Origin: Streptococcus pneumoniae
GTDB lineage: Bacteria; Bacillota; Bacilli; Lactobacillales; Streptococcaceae
Assembly: GCF_001113365.1 (NCBI RefSeq)
Contig: NZ_CKYA01000005.1
Span: 1-64,000 of the forward strand
Length of the DNA: 64,000 nt
Direction: 5' to 3'
The translations under genes were made by a program, and so were the position numbers. The notes beneath the pieces were generated by a model. The model saw only the letters and a program-made list of their open reading frames with translations, was not told the DNA's origin and did not search any database. Positions 5,583 to 14,938 of this stretch are shown one piece after another; the first letter of the stretch is position 1, and the number at the start of each line of letters is the position of its first letter.

Positions 5583-7460
5583 AGTTGTATAAATCGTTGA
5601 AGCTGTCGCAATGGTATGCCATTGGTTAGCTGTTGTGGCTGCGAAGCCCTTGTCTGCGTAGAAGTTGTTAAATGGCAGGATTTCCACTTCCAGCTCATCG
5701 ATGCGGTCAAGCTGACCAGCCAGATAAGCCTCGATACGGCTTTCTGCTCGTTTGATGCGTTGCAAGAGTCCGCCCATACGGATGTCAACTGTATCCAAGC
5801 CAAAGACCTTGTTTTCCTTCAACCATTGATGGCTAAAGAGGGCATGGAAGTGCTCTATTTGGCTTCTGAGTTCTGGTAATTCTTGTCTGGCGATTTCTTG
5901 CAGACTTTCTTTATCATCCGCTTGATAGGCCTGACGAATACGTCGTCCCACATCGACTTTGCTACTTAAAATGGCATTCAACTGGGCCTGAGTTTCAAAG
6001 AGGTAAGCATAATTTCCTGCTTTTTCTTTAATGTCAGCAAGGGTCTCAGCTGCCTGAGCAAAGTGTGGTTTGTCCTGTTCAGGTGTCATGTGTCGGTCAA
6101 GGATCGGACAGAGGACATCCTGATAAAAGACATAGCGGTTGGGATTGATGCCACTGAGATTTTCTGGTAGATCTGGCAAGAGGTTGGCAAGGTCAATCTG
6201 CATAAAATCTTCAACCGATAGACCAGTATTGGTCTTGAAGTGTGCAGACAAACGGTCTAGGTCATTGCGATAGCTGAGTTCTGCCCAGATTTGCAAGCTT
6301 GGTAGGATAGAGAACTGTGCAGTTTCACCACCATTGTCCCCCCAACCCGTCACGATGACTTCTTTGATGTCATTGGCACGGCAGGCTTTATTGGCCTCGA
6401 TAGCCACTAGACGGCTGAAATGGTTATTGGGTGTGAAACCAATCCACTTCCAAGCTCCCCCTGCAAAGGCAAGGTCATGACTAATCTTATGATGATTGCG
6501 GAAATTACGGTTATATTTTTCCTCGCTATCCTGATAATAGTCCCAATAAACCAAAGTCACTCGGTCTTTGAGACGGTCTAGGTAGACACGAGTGTCTTCT
6601 GGAATTTCCACATCACGGTCGTACTGGCCATCCGCTGACATGAGTTTGAAGAACATATCACTCCACATCTGGCAGTGGAAACCATATTTGTCAGCAATAT
6701 CCAGCACGCGCTCCAAGTGTTGGCACATGAGGAGACTACGATCCACAACACCGTTCAAAATCAGGTAGCGTCCCAAACCAACCAAGTGGGCTTCGTCCAT
6801 CCCGATATTGACCTTGCGAGTCTTCAGTTTAGACAACGTGGCAAACATGCCATCAATCAGGTCATAAACCTTTTCTTCGCCAATAAGGAGAATATCCTCT
6901 ACATCACGGAGTTCTTGCACTTCCTTAACACCCCATTTGACGAAGGCCGACAAGTGGGCCAAGGTCTGGATACAGGGCACAAAGGTCATGTCAAACTGCT
7001 GGGCATAGGCTTCGATTTCCTGCAACTCCTCAGCCGAGTAGGCACCACGGAAATAACCAAAGTAAGGTTGTCCCTCAATCTGGTAGGTATCTTCCATGTA
7101 AAGCTCAAAGGTTGAGTAGCCCATGAGAGCCAAGACCTCAATCATCTGCTTGGCAGAAGCCACATTCAGCACTGCATTTCGAGAACAGTCTGCCATATAG
7201 GCTAAATCTTCATAGGCTGCTTGTTCCTCAATCTCTACTTTGTCAGCTTCTACTAGAGCCGTTGCCAACAAGGACAAGGCACGATAAAGTTGGTGGGGTT
7301 TGCGATAGGTTAGTTGATAGTGTCCACCCTCACCCTTGATAGAGATAGAGGCTTGGTCAGATTGATCGACAGCTACCTCTACATCTGGTAGCAGAATGTG
7401 CTTTTTAAGCAACTCTAATGCTTGCTCTTGTTTGGAACTAAGTCCTGTAAATCTTACCAT
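5580..7460 (-). CDS. GH20 beta-N-acetylhexosaminidase (GH20C type)
   Basis: The product is 626 residues, cytoplasmic (no signal peptide). It removes terminal beta-linked GlcNAc/GalNAc from host glycan fragments. A GH20 N-terminal alpha/beta domain is followed by a TIM barrel whose GMDEAH motif near residue 225 carries the catalytic Asp-Glu pair. The size and the ROK-mannosidase neighbourhood match the pneumococcal intracellular enzyme GH20C. The ATG overlaps the end of the ROK gene by 7 nt and uses a GGAGG inside it, so the two are translationally coupled. The last codon lies in the 46-bp repeat shared with 2258-2303. Confidence 0.92.
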   Translation of the reverse strand: MVRFTGLSSKQEQALELLKKHILLPDVEVAVDQSDQASISIKGEGGHYQLTYRKPHQLYRALSLLATALVEADKVEIEEQAAYEDLAYMADCSRNAVLNVASAKQMIEVLALMGYSTFELYMEDTYQIEGQPYFGYFRGAYSAEELQEIEAYAQQFDMTFVPCIQTLAHLSAFVKWGVKEVQELRDVEDILLIGEEKVYDLIDGMFATLSKLKTRKVNIGMDEAHLVGLGRYLILNGVVDRSLLMCQHLERVLDIADKYGFHCQMWSDMFFKLMSADGQYDRDVEIPEDTRVYLDRLKDRVTLVYWDYYQDSEEKYNRNFRNHHKISHDLAFAGGAWKWIGFTPNNHFSRLVAIEANKACRANDIKEVIVTGWGDNGGETAQFSILPSLQIWAELSYRNDLDRLSAHFKTNTGLSVEDFMQIDLANLLPDLPENLSGINPNRYVFYQDVLCPILDRHMTPEQDKPHFAQAAETLADIKEKAGNYAYLFETQAQLNAILSSKVDVGRRIRQAYQADDKESLQEIARQELPELRSQIEHFHALFSHQWLKENKVFGLDTVDIRMGGLLQRIKRAESRIEAYLAGQLDRIDELEVEILPFNNFYADKGFAATTANQWHTIATASTIYTT

Positions 7461-8323
7461 TGCTTTTCCTCCTGTAACCAGTTGACAAGGGCACCGTAAA
7501 GATTGGCATCTGCATGATAGGTGCAGGCTTGGATAACTGGTGCGACCGTATATTCTTCGTAGGTATCGACAAAGTCTTCAACAGCTTCCTTGACACCTTG
7601 AATAAAATCTGGATTTTGACTGATAGAGCCTCCCAGACTGATGACATCTGGATCGATGAGATACTGGATATTGAGCAAGCCTTGCGCCAGATTACGGTTC
7701 ATGCGCTCAATGGCTTCTTGACAAAGGGCATTACCTTCTTTAGCTTCTTGGTAAATCTTGCGACCGTCCCAGTCAGTCTGACCAGATTTTTCAATCACGT
7801 ATCGCACCATATTTCCAGTTGATGCTAGTTGCGACCAGTTGTTAAGCTTTTCAGCAGGGGCAAGGGTGGTCATATAGCCAAATTCTCCACCCAGGCCGTG
7901 ACGACCTCGATGAAGTCTGCCATTGATAATCATGGCTCCGCCAATCCCTGTTCCAATCACGACACAGGCTGCATTTTCAAGTTCTGGATGAGCCAGTAAT
8001 TCACTGAGTCCAACGCAGTTGGCATCATTTTCCAGATGGACAAGTAGTTGATGATTAGCAAGCGCCTCATACCACGAAAAGCCGTGGATATAAGGGACGG
8101 CACTGAAGCCATCAATCACACCTGTCTCTTGATTGACCGCGCCTGGAACGCTCATAGCAATCCCGCTGTAATCCTGCTCTGACAAGCGCTGGTCTAACCA
8201 AGCTAGTAAATCCTCCAAACTTTCAGGCGTTGGAATGCTTGTCTTATTCAGTATTTTCCCATCAGGAGTCAGACTGGCAAACTTAATCCCAGTCCCTCCG
8301 ATATCAATCGTTGCAATGGTCAT
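7454..8323 (-). CDS. ROK-family sugar kinase/regulator-like protein
   Basis: About 289 residues. The N-terminal ATIDIGGTGIKFA is the ROK phosphate-binding loop, and VVIGTGIGGAMI plus the ENDAN motif are the usual ATP/sugar-site signatures. There is no N-terminal helix-turn-helix, so a sugar kinase (for example for mannose or GlcNAc released by neighbouring enzymes) is more likely than a repressor. The Cys cluster (CxCGxxGCxE) that binds zinc in many ROK proteins is missing after GLGGEFGY. The start is uncertain between 8323 and 8335 because neither has a good ribosome-binding site. It lies between GH38 and GH20 in one operon. Confidence 0.85.
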   Translation of the reverse strand: MTIATIDIGGTGIKFASLTPDGKILNKTSIPTPESLEDLLAWLDQRLSEQDYSGIAMSVPGAVNQETGVIDGFSAVPYIHGFSWYEALANHQLLVHLENDANCVGLSELLAHPELENAACVVIGTGIGGAMIINGRLHRGRHGLGGEFGYMTTLAPAEKLNNWSQLASTGNMVRYVIEKSGQTDWDGRKIYQEAKEGNALCQEAIERMNRNLAQGLLNIQYLIDPDVISLGGSISQNPDFIQGVKEAVEDFVDTYEEYTVAPVIQACTYHADANLYGALVNWLQEEKQW

Positions 8324-8339
8324 TGTTTTTACCATAAAA

Positions 8340-8376
8340 GGGGCAAATCAGCAGTTAGTTCTTACCTTTTCGCCCC
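8340..8376 (-). promoter_or_regulatory. Hairpin in the GH38-ROK spacer
   Basis: GGGGC(G)AAA and TTTGCCCC form a long-loop stem followed by TTTT immediately before the ROK start. It may act as a weak internal terminator or attenuator; evidence is limited to the pairing. Confidence 0.3.
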
Positions 8377-8405
8377 TCCTTTCTTTTTATGTTTACTTTT
8401 TGAAA

Positions 8406-11051
8406 TTAAATTTCTTCTTTTTTGATGAATTCTGTACGAATTTCTTGTGGAGCCAATAGTCCTGAATGAACTGGATATGGTCGCTCAAGTAGGTCAAGTA
8501 AGAGATGTTGACTTTCCGGTATACATACATTTTCACTACACATATTGTAGTAACGAAGAACATAGCCTTCTTCATTTTCAGCTACCTTAAAGGCTGTTGG
8601 ACAGATTTGCGGTATGTTGAGAACAGAATGGCTCAAGAGGCTACCAGTCGTAGCCACGCTTCCTTCTTGTTTAGCAAGCTGAAGGCTGGTAAATGGTGTC
8701 TGCAAGGCTTTGGCGCGACGATAGGCTGAGAAGCGTTCTTGGGCTTGGTGGCATTCAAGTGCAAACTCGACTTCAAACTCACGCAAGCATTGTGCTTCTG
8801 GTGTTGGGAAGTAACCCCAGTCACCTAGCTCACCTGACGCACGCAGAATAGTCACTGCAATGGTGTCGTCTCCAAGGATTTCGTATTCATTCAATCCCTT
8901 GTTGGATACAGTCACACCTTTTTCATCATCATACAGACTAACAAAGGCTTGTTGGTGTTGAGGATTTTCAGGATTTTCCCATGAAGCTGCTGGTTTGTTT
9001 GGTCGTGTCACCACCTCATAAATGCTTTCAGAATCGTTGCTTGGACGCGTGTTGTGAGTCTTGACCAAGAGACGGATACGATGGTCTTTGGCAGTATTGG
9101 TAAAGCGAGTCTTGCAACGGATTTGTGGATTGTCAACGAAGACAGTCAACTCAGTTTCCAGAGGAATGTTTGTCAATTCTTCTGAACGTCCAGCTTCACG
9201 CTTCATAAACTCGATGATGCCTTTTTGCTCTTCTTCTAGCTTTTCATCTGCACTGACAGGCACGGTCAATTCATGTTTGAGCAAAATCTTAGCGTAGCGA
9301 GCTGTGTTTTCCAAGACCTCGTAGCCCTTAAGCTCTGCATAGATTGGCTCTGTTCCTTTTGGTTGGAAATAGATATACTCGTTTCCGATGTCACCACGGT
9401 CTTCAAAGCGGATAAAGTCTTCATAGGCTTCGTGAGTTGTCTTGTCATAGACTGTGATGTTGTCATCCACACTTACCGTTACAAATGGCGTATCAATCAC
9501 TCCGTTTTGGTAAATACCGTCGCGGTGTTCTTGCTCTCCTTCCAGCAATTGGAAGGTTGTCCAAGAAAGTGGCGCTAGGTGAACTGGAATGGTCACGCGC
9601 ACTTGTCGAGCAATACGAGCTTGGCGGAACTTATCTTTTGGTAAATCGTACTCAAAATTAGCTCCGAGGTCTTCGATTTTAGCCTCTACAGGACGCCCAT
9701 CCAAGTCCTCCACACGGTAACTTGGCAAGGTAAGAGCAGCCATCTTCTTGTAACCTTCTGTTGGGTGCAATTCCTTGAAATCACAAGTCGCCACATCAAT
9801 CACTGTGCTGACAGTATCGACCTTATCATGCAAGCCTGTGTTAATGACCGTAAAGAGATAATCACTTTGAGCCTTAGCTGTAGCGATTTTACCCTTCCAT
9901 TCGTTAAGAAGATTGCTCTTAACAAAGTTTCCTACTTGGTTGACCTTGGCAAAACGAGTTTCCATCTCTCGGTGAACTTCGTCCACGCTACAACCACAGA
10001 TGCTATCATGCGGCGCGTTCTGCAAAAGAGTTTTCCAAGCATAGGTCAACTGGTCCTTGTGGTTATGACCCCCAGTGATAATCGTCAAGGGTTCTACAAC
10101 TTGCTCTAGGAGGTTGCTATTTTCTTGGAAGGCTTGTTTGAGATAAATACGAGATGAAGAAGTGTTGGCAAGTGTGTACCAGCCGTCTGTTTCCTGACTG
10201 GTCAACTCGCCTGTAACCGTTGATAAGTGTTCAGGAAGCGCACCTTCCACGGCTTGAACATATTCATCAAAAGAACTGTGAACAAAGGTTACATCTGGGA
10301 ATAGTTCATTTGCCACACGAATAGCTTCGCTCAGATTTTTCTGTACAGGCTGGTGGTCACATCCGTTCATCATCAACCATTGGTTAGTCGAAGCGTAGGC
10401 ACGCACATCTGCCAGTTTTTGTTTCCAGAAGGTCAAGGCCTCGTCTTTATCAACTGGAATTTCATTCCCATTGCTATACCAGTTGGCAAAGAGGATACCA
10501 AGCACTCGACTACCATCTGCACCTTGCCAGTACATTTCTGAAAACTGGGAAGTAAACTGCTCATCTTCAAGGACTTGGTTATCAAACCCAATCGGCTTCA
10601 CACCACGCCCAAAGGCTGCCACGTGAATACCTGATTTTTGAAGAATTTGAGGCGCTTGTCCCATATTTCCAAAGGTATCTGGGAAGTAACCAATCTGGGT
10701 TGATTTACCCCATTTTGCACATTCTGCTTGACCAATCAAGGTATTGCGGACGTTGGCTTCACTTGAAATCAAGTAGTCATCTTGCAAGATGTAAAAAGGA
10801 CCAATTTTAAGTTTGCCTTCGTCGATGTATCGTTGGACTTTGTCGCGATTTTCAGGGCGAATTTGCAAGTAGTCATCAAGGACAATAGTTTGTCCATCTA
10901 AATGGAAACTCTTGAACTCAGGATCATTTTCAAAAAGATCAAAGAGATTGTCAAACAATTCCACCAACTGCATACGGTGGCTTTCAAAAGGCAAGTACCA
11001 CTCACGGTCCCAGTGACTATGTGAGATAATATGTACGACAACATTTTCCAT
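8406..11051 (-). CDS. GH38 alpha-mannosidase
   Basis: The product is 881 residues without a signal peptide. HISH-type metal-binding HSHWDREW is at residues 11-18, and GYFPDTFGNMGQ near residue 145 carries the nucleophile Asp of GH38; an alpha-mannosidase middle domain and beta-sandwich C-terminal domains follow. It trims alpha-linked mannose from imported N-glycan pieces. The start at 11051 is preferred over 11066 because the GAGG at 11061-11064 is then a correctly spaced ribosome-binding site, while the upstream ATG would overlap it. First gene of the GH38-ROK-GH20 operon, with a cre-like site upstream. Confidence 0.92.
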   Translation of the reverse strand: MENVVVHIISHSHWDREWYLPFESHRMQLVELFDNLFDLFENDPEFKSFHLDGQTIVLDDYLQIRPENRDKVQRYIDEGKLKIGPFYILQDDYLISSEANVRNTLIGQAECAKWGKSTQIGYFPDTFGNMGQAPQILQKSGIHVAAFGRGVKPIGFDNQVLEDEQFTSQFSEMYWQGADGSRVLGILFANWYSNGNEIPVDKDEALTFWKQKLADVRAYASTNQWLMMNGCDHQPVQKNLSEAIRVANELFPDVTFVHSSFDEYVQAVEGALPEHLSTVTGELTSQETDGWYTLANTSSSRIYLKQAFQENSNLLEQVVEPLTIITGGHNHKDQLTYAWKTLLQNAPHDSICGCSVDEVHREMETRFAKVNQVGNFVKSNLLNEWKGKIATAKAQSDYLFTVINTGLHDKVDTVSTVIDVATCDFKELHPTEGYKKMAALTLPSYRVEDLDGRPVEAKIEDLGANFEYDLPKDKFRQARIARQVRVTIPVHLAPLSWTTFQLLEGEQEHRDGIYQNGVIDTPFVTVSVDDNITVYDKTTHEAYEDFIRFEDRGDIGNEYIYFQPKGTEPIYAELKGYEVLENTARYAKILLKHELTVPVSADEKLEEEQKGIIEFMKREAGRSEELTNIPLETELTVFVDNPQIRCKTRFTNTAKDHRIRLLVKTHNTRPSNDSESIYEVVTRPNKPAASWENPENPQHQQAFVSLYDDEKGVTVSNKGLNEYEILGDDTIAVTILRASGELGDWGYFPTPEAQCLREFEVEFALECHQAQERFSAYRRAKALQTPFTSLQLAKQEGSVATTGSLLSHSVLNIPQICPTAFKVAENEEGYVLRYYNMCSENVCIPESQHLLLDLLERPYPVHSGLLAPQEIRTEFIKKEEI

Positions 11052-11085
11052 GAAGTAAAACCTCATTCTAAATTTAAATTTTTAT

Positions 11086-11099
11086 TGTTAACGTTTTTG
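11086..11099 (-). promoter_or_regulatory. cre-like site upstream of GH38
   Basis: CAAAAACGTTAACA on the minus strand matches the CcpA operator pattern TGNAANCGNWWNCA at all but the first two defined positions. It lies 35 bp upstream of the GH38 start, where CcpA binding would repress in the presence of preferred sugars. Confidence 0.45.
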
Positions 11100-11152
11100 G
11101 ATGTAAATTTGTGATTCTTTCCAAGAATCAGTGAAGCGAAGGCGAGCTCCTT

Positions 11153-11265
11153 ATACTCAATGAAAATCAAAGAGCAAACTAGGAAGCTAGCCGTAGGCTG
11201 CTCAAAGCACAGCTTTGAGGTTGCAGATAAAGCTGACGTAGTTTGAAGAGATTTTCGAAGAATAT
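11153..11265 (-). repeat. BOX element (A-B-C type)
   Basis: Starts ATACTCAATGAAAATC, has a boxB core (CAAAGCACAGCTTTGAG), and ends GATTTTCGAAGAATAT. It sits between the GH125 stop codon and the GH38 gene. Confidence 0.9.
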
Positions 11266-11277
11266 AAAGCATGTTCC

Positions 11278-12558
11278 CTAGCGAATATCTAGGTAATCCA
11301 AGACCAATTCACAGAACATCATGTTAGCCCAAGAGAACCATTCACGAGAATAAAGAGTTGGGTCATCTACGTGGAAGCTTTCATGCATCACACCTGTACC
11401 CCCATCGCAAGCAACCAGCTGATCCAACAAGAATTTTTTCTCTGCCTTATCTCTTGTTGTCAAACCTTGGATAGACAGAGCGATTGGCCAGATATAGCGA
11501 TAGAAGGTATGAGAACTTCCGAGACCGCTAGCGTATTCTCCTTGGTAGAAATATGGATTTTCAGGGCTCAGAATGGTACGACGAGTTGCTTGATAGACTT
11601 CGTCGTTAACATCGCAGTAGCCCAGATAAGGCGCAGCCAACAAACTTGGTACGTTTGGATCATCCATGATGCTAGCATTTCCTAGACCATCCACTTCAAA
11701 GGCATAAATCTTTTCGCCCTTGCTATTGCTTGTGTAGGCGTAATTTTCAATTCCTTCTTGGATTTCAGCCTGAAGACGTTTAGCATCTGTGATAATGCTC
11801 GAGCTATCAGCTAGGTCTAATACTGCGAAGATTTCTTGCACATAACCCAAGACTACTACAGCAAACATATTTGACGGTATCAAGTAACTATACTGACAGC
11901 AGTCATCACTCGGACGAAAAGCTGACCAGGTCATGCCTGTCACTGCAAAATCAGGGCCAAATCCATCATTTACCAGTGTATCTTCCTTACGGTCCGTATC
12001 TCGGACAAAACGATAAGGAGAGTTCTTGTGGTCTTGTTCAACTGTCCATAGATAGAGAATTTCCTTAGTCGCTGCGACAAAAGTTTCATCAAACTGACTA
12101 GTTTCGCCAGTCTCTTTCCAGAGGAGATAAGCCAACTGCAAAGGATAGCAAAGCGAATCCACCTCGTACTTGCGTTCCCAAATCCAGCCATTAAGGTCTG
12201 TATGGTCGGTCTCGTGATGCCCCTTCCAGTTTTCCTCTATGTTGAAGGAATTGGCATAAGGATCCTTGAGTACCAAGGTCATCTGACGCTTGACCAAACC
12301 TGCAATGGTCTGACGCAGGAGGTCATCTCTTTTAGCCACATGCAAGTAGGGTCTGAGTTGAGCTGTCGAATCCCGAAGCCACATAGCAGGAATATCCCCA
12401 GTCAAGACAAAAGTTGAACCGTCTTCTAGAATCTCGACCGTATTGTCCAAGGTGTCGGTGTAGCAACGCTCGAAAACATCCACCCACTCTGGATGGTCCT
12501 TAGCCCGCTCTGCCACTTCATCTAGCCATTCTCTAACAATTTCTTTCGAATAAATCAT
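11278..12558 (-). CDS. GH125 exo-alpha-1,6-mannosidase
   Basis: The product is 426 residues and cytoplasmic, the length known for the pneumococcal GH125 enzyme. The motif AMWLRDSTAQLRPY near residue 60 and the GWIWERKYEVDSL segment are typical of GH125, an (alpha/alpha)6 fold with inverting Asp/Glu residues. It removes alpha-1,6-linked mannose, complementing GH92 (alpha-1,2) and GH38. The start at 12558 (MIYSKEI) is preferred because GAGG lies about 10 nt upstream; the longer frame from 12582 has none. Divergent from GH92. Confidence 0.9.
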   Translation of the reverse strand: MIYSKEIVREWLDEVAERAKDHPEWVDVFERCYTDTLDNTVEILEDGSTFVLTGDIPAMWLRDSTAQLRPYLHVAKRDDLLRQTIAGLVKRQMTLVLKDPYANSFNIEENWKGHHETDHTDLNGWIWERKYEVDSLCYPLQLAYLLWKETGETSQFDETFVAATKEILYLWTVEQDHKNSPYRFVRDTDRKEDTLVNDGFGPDFAVTGMTWSAFRPSDDCCQYSYLIPSNMFAVVVLGYVQEIFAVLDLADSSSIITDAKRLQAEIQEGIENYAYTSNSKGEKIYAFEVDGLGNASIMDDPNVPSLLAAPYLGYCDVNDEVYQATRRTILSPENPYFYQGEYASGLGSSHTFYRYIWPIALSIQGLTTRDKAEKKFLLDQLVACDGGTGVMHESFHVDDPTLYSREWFSWANMMFCELVLDYLDIR

Positions 12559-12627
12559 CGTGCAGTATCCTCTTTCAAACAAGTTTCATTTTCAGTATAT
12601 AGCTTTTGAGACAGAAAATACATACAC

Positions 12628-12642
12628 AAATGATAGTCATTT
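12628..12642. promoter_or_regulatory. Palindrome in the GH125/GH92 divergent promoter region
   Basis: AAATGATAGTCATTT is a perfect inverted repeat (6-bp arms, 3-bp centre) between the two divergent genes. Two GTTATCTTT direct repeats lie at 12654-12662 and 12682-12690. These are candidate operator sites; the regulator is unknown. Confidence 0.4.
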
Positions 12643-12673
12643 TTCTACAAAATAGTTATCTTTGAAACTCCTT

Positions 12674-12702
12674 TTCTAAAGGTTATCTTTTTCTGATATA
12701 AT
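12674..12702 (+). promoter_or_regulatory. Promoter of the GH92 gene
   Basis: TATAAT at 12697-12702 lies 27 bp before the start codon. The -35 region (TTCTAA, about 17 bp upstream) is weak, which fits an activated promoter. Confidence 0.5.
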
Positions 12703-12728
12703 GTAGAAAAACAGCTAAAGGAAAGACT

Positions 12729-14825
12729 ATGAAACCACTACTTGAAACCATCGATACCCGCTTTGGAACTGCCAGCAAGCATGCCTTTTCTCGGGGAAAT
12801 ACCCTGCCATACACAGGCGTACCTTTTGGGATGAATTACTTTGTGCCCCAGACCAGTGACCAGGAGGGCTCTTGGTTTTTCGATCCACATCTGCCTATCT
12901 TTCAGGGGATTCGTTTAACCCACCAGCCCAGCCCTTGGATTGGCGACTACTCTTGGCTCCTTCTAACACCTGTCACAGGCCAGCTAGGTGGAGACAGCCT
13001 CTTCCATCGTCAGTCTTCTTATGACATAGATAAGGCCTCTTTCAAACCTCATTATCTGAAGATTTTCTCCCTGCGCTATCAGATTGAAAGCCAGCTCACA
13101 CCGACTTGCTACGGTGCTTCTATTCGTTTGGAACAAAAGCAAGGCAAAGCCCTCTCCCTCTATCTTCACGCAGCAGATGAACTGACAGTAGAGCAAGTAG
13201 ATAAGCGAACTCTTGCCCTGCGACAAGAAGGTAAAACTGAAACCAACAAAAATCCACTAACGATGTTCACTGTCCTGCAAATAAACACGGATATTCTTGC
13301 TGTTAGCCAAGAAGACGGAGACTGGCGAATTGACTTAGCAAGTAGTCAAACCGAGATTCAGCTAGCGACTTCTTTCATCTCTCACTCTCAGGCTCTGCTT
13401 AATCTACCTCAAGAAGATTTTGATAACTGTAAAACAAATGCCCAAGCGGATTGGAAAAATCTCCTCCATCGTTTTGACGTTATAGAGACAGGAGAGACTG
13501 ACCGAACCTTCTTTGATCACTGTCTCTACAGACTCTTCCTCTTTCCTCAGACTTTTTATGAGGTTGATGAATCAGGGCAAGCCATCCACATGGATCTGTC
13601 TACTGGCACTGTCAAGTCTGGTGTCCTCTTTAGCAACAATGGTTTCTGGGATACCTTCCGCACCACCTTCCCCCTCTTTGCCCTTGTCATACCAGAGTAT
13701 TATCGTCTCTTTTTAGAAGGCTTTCTCAATAGCTACCGCGATACTAGTTTCCTTCCAAAATGGTTGGCTCCAGATGAACGGGGCATGATGCCCGGTACTC
13801 TGATAGATGGTATTATCGCCGATAGCGCCTGCAAGGACATGGCCCCTGACCTAGAAGAAGAACTCCTCCAAGCCATGCTTGAAACAGCCAGCAAGGCCGA
13901 CCCTCTCGGCATCAATGGTCGTCACGGACTAGCCCAATACCAAGAACTAGGCTACCTCTCTACCGACAACCACGAAAGTGTCAGTCATACCCTAGACTAT
14001 GCCTATAGTGACTTTTGTATCGCCAGCTGTGCCAAAAAATTTGGTCAGAATGACATCGCGGAAACCTATAGGACTGCTTCACAAAATTACCGCCATCTAT
14101 TTGATGCTGAGACAGGTTACATGCGAGCGCGAGACAATCGAGGCAACTTCCGCCCTGACTTCTCTCCTTATAGTTGGGGGCGAGACTACGCTGAATGCTC
14201 TGCCATTCAAGCGACTTTAGGCGTCCTCCACGACATCCCGGATTTAATTCAACTTATGGGTGGAAAAGAAACCTTTAGCAACTATCTTTTAAAAGCCTGT
14301 CAAGATGCTCCCCTCTTTGAGACAACAGGCTATGGTTACGAGATTCACGAAATGAGCGAAATGGCTACTGCTCCTTTTGGACAACTCGCTATTTCCAACC
14401 AGCCGAGCTTCCACATTCCTTATCTCTTCCGTTACAGCAACTACCCTGACTACACTGCCCTTCTCATCAAGACGCTCCGTCAGAAAGCCTTTCACCCAAG
14501 TTGGCAAGCCTATCCTGGAGATGAAGATAACGGCAGTCTCTCTGCTTGGTACATCTGGTCAGCTCTCGGATTTTATCCGACCTGTCCAGGAAAACCAAGC
14601 TATGATCTCGGAATCCCTCTCTTTAATCACCTCCGTATCTACCTGGCTAAAGAAGATAAATGGCTAGATATTCATACTGAACAAAACCACAGCCACTTCA
14701 ACTTTGTCAAAGAATGCCGACTGGACAAAAACCTAGTATCAACTATTCAACACCAAGACCTCCTAAAAGCTGAACAGTTAACCTTTACCCTTAGCTGGTT
14801 ACCAAGCCAGCCGTCCACTTCCTGA
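12729..14825 (+). CDS. GH92 alpha-1,2-mannosidase
   Basis: The product is 698 residues. It is a calcium-dependent inverting mannosidase of family GH92; YPGDEDNGSLSAWYIWSALG near residue 595 contains the family's conserved GDEDNG block, and the N-terminal beta-sandwich precedes an (alpha/alpha)6 domain. There is no signal peptide, so it acts inside the cell on imported high-mannose pieces. AAAGGAAAG is 4 nt upstream of the ATG. It is transcribed divergently from GH125 and ends in a strong terminator shared with the adhesin gene that converges on it. Confidence 0.92.
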   Translation: MKPLLETIDTRFGTASKHAFSRGNTLPYTGVPFGMNYFVPQTSDQEGSWFFDPHLPIFQGIRLTHQPSPWIGDYSWLLLTPVTGQLGGDSLFHRQSSYDIDKASFKPHYLKIFSLRYQIESQLTPTCYGASIRLEQKQGKALSLYLHAADELTVEQVDKRTLALRQEGKTETNKNPLTMFTVLQINTDILAVSQEDGDWRIDLASSQTEIQLATSFISHSQALLNLPQEDFDNCKTNAQADWKNLLHRFDVIETGETDRTFFDHCLYRLFLFPQTFYEVDESGQAIHMDLSTGTVKSGVLFSNNGFWDTFRTTFPLFALVIPEYYRLFLEGFLNSYRDTSFLPKWLAPDERGMMPGTLIDGIIADSACKDMAPDLEEELLQAMLETASKADPLGINGRHGLAQYQELGYLSTDNHESVSHTLDYAYSDFCIASCAKKFGQNDIAETYRTASQNYRHLFDAETGYMRARDNRGNFRPDFSPYSWGRDYAECSAIQATLGVLHDIPDLIQLMGGKETFSNYLLKACQDAPLFETTGYGYEIHEMSEMATAPFGQLAISNQPSFHIPYLFRYSNYPDYTALLIKTLRQKAFHPSWQAYPGDEDNGSLSAWYIWSALGFYPTCPGKPSYDLGIPLFNHLRIYLAKEDKWLDIHTEQNHSHFNFVKECRLDKNLVSTIQHQDLLKAEQLTFTLSWLPSQPSTS

Positions 14826-14831
14826 AATGCA

Positions 14832-14867
14832 AAAATCTCCTAGCAGACTTTCCTGCTAGGAGATTTT
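14832..14867. terminator. Bidirectional terminator between GH92 and the giant adhesin
   Basis: A perfect 15-bp stem (AAAATCTCCTAGCAG and its complement, 6-nt loop) has T tracts on both strands, between two converging genes. Confidence 0.92.
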
Positions 14868-14938
14868 CTTATGAGAGGTACTTGTTTAAGCTTTGAAAAT
14901 CGGATTTATTATTCGATAATTATCAAACAATCTACCAA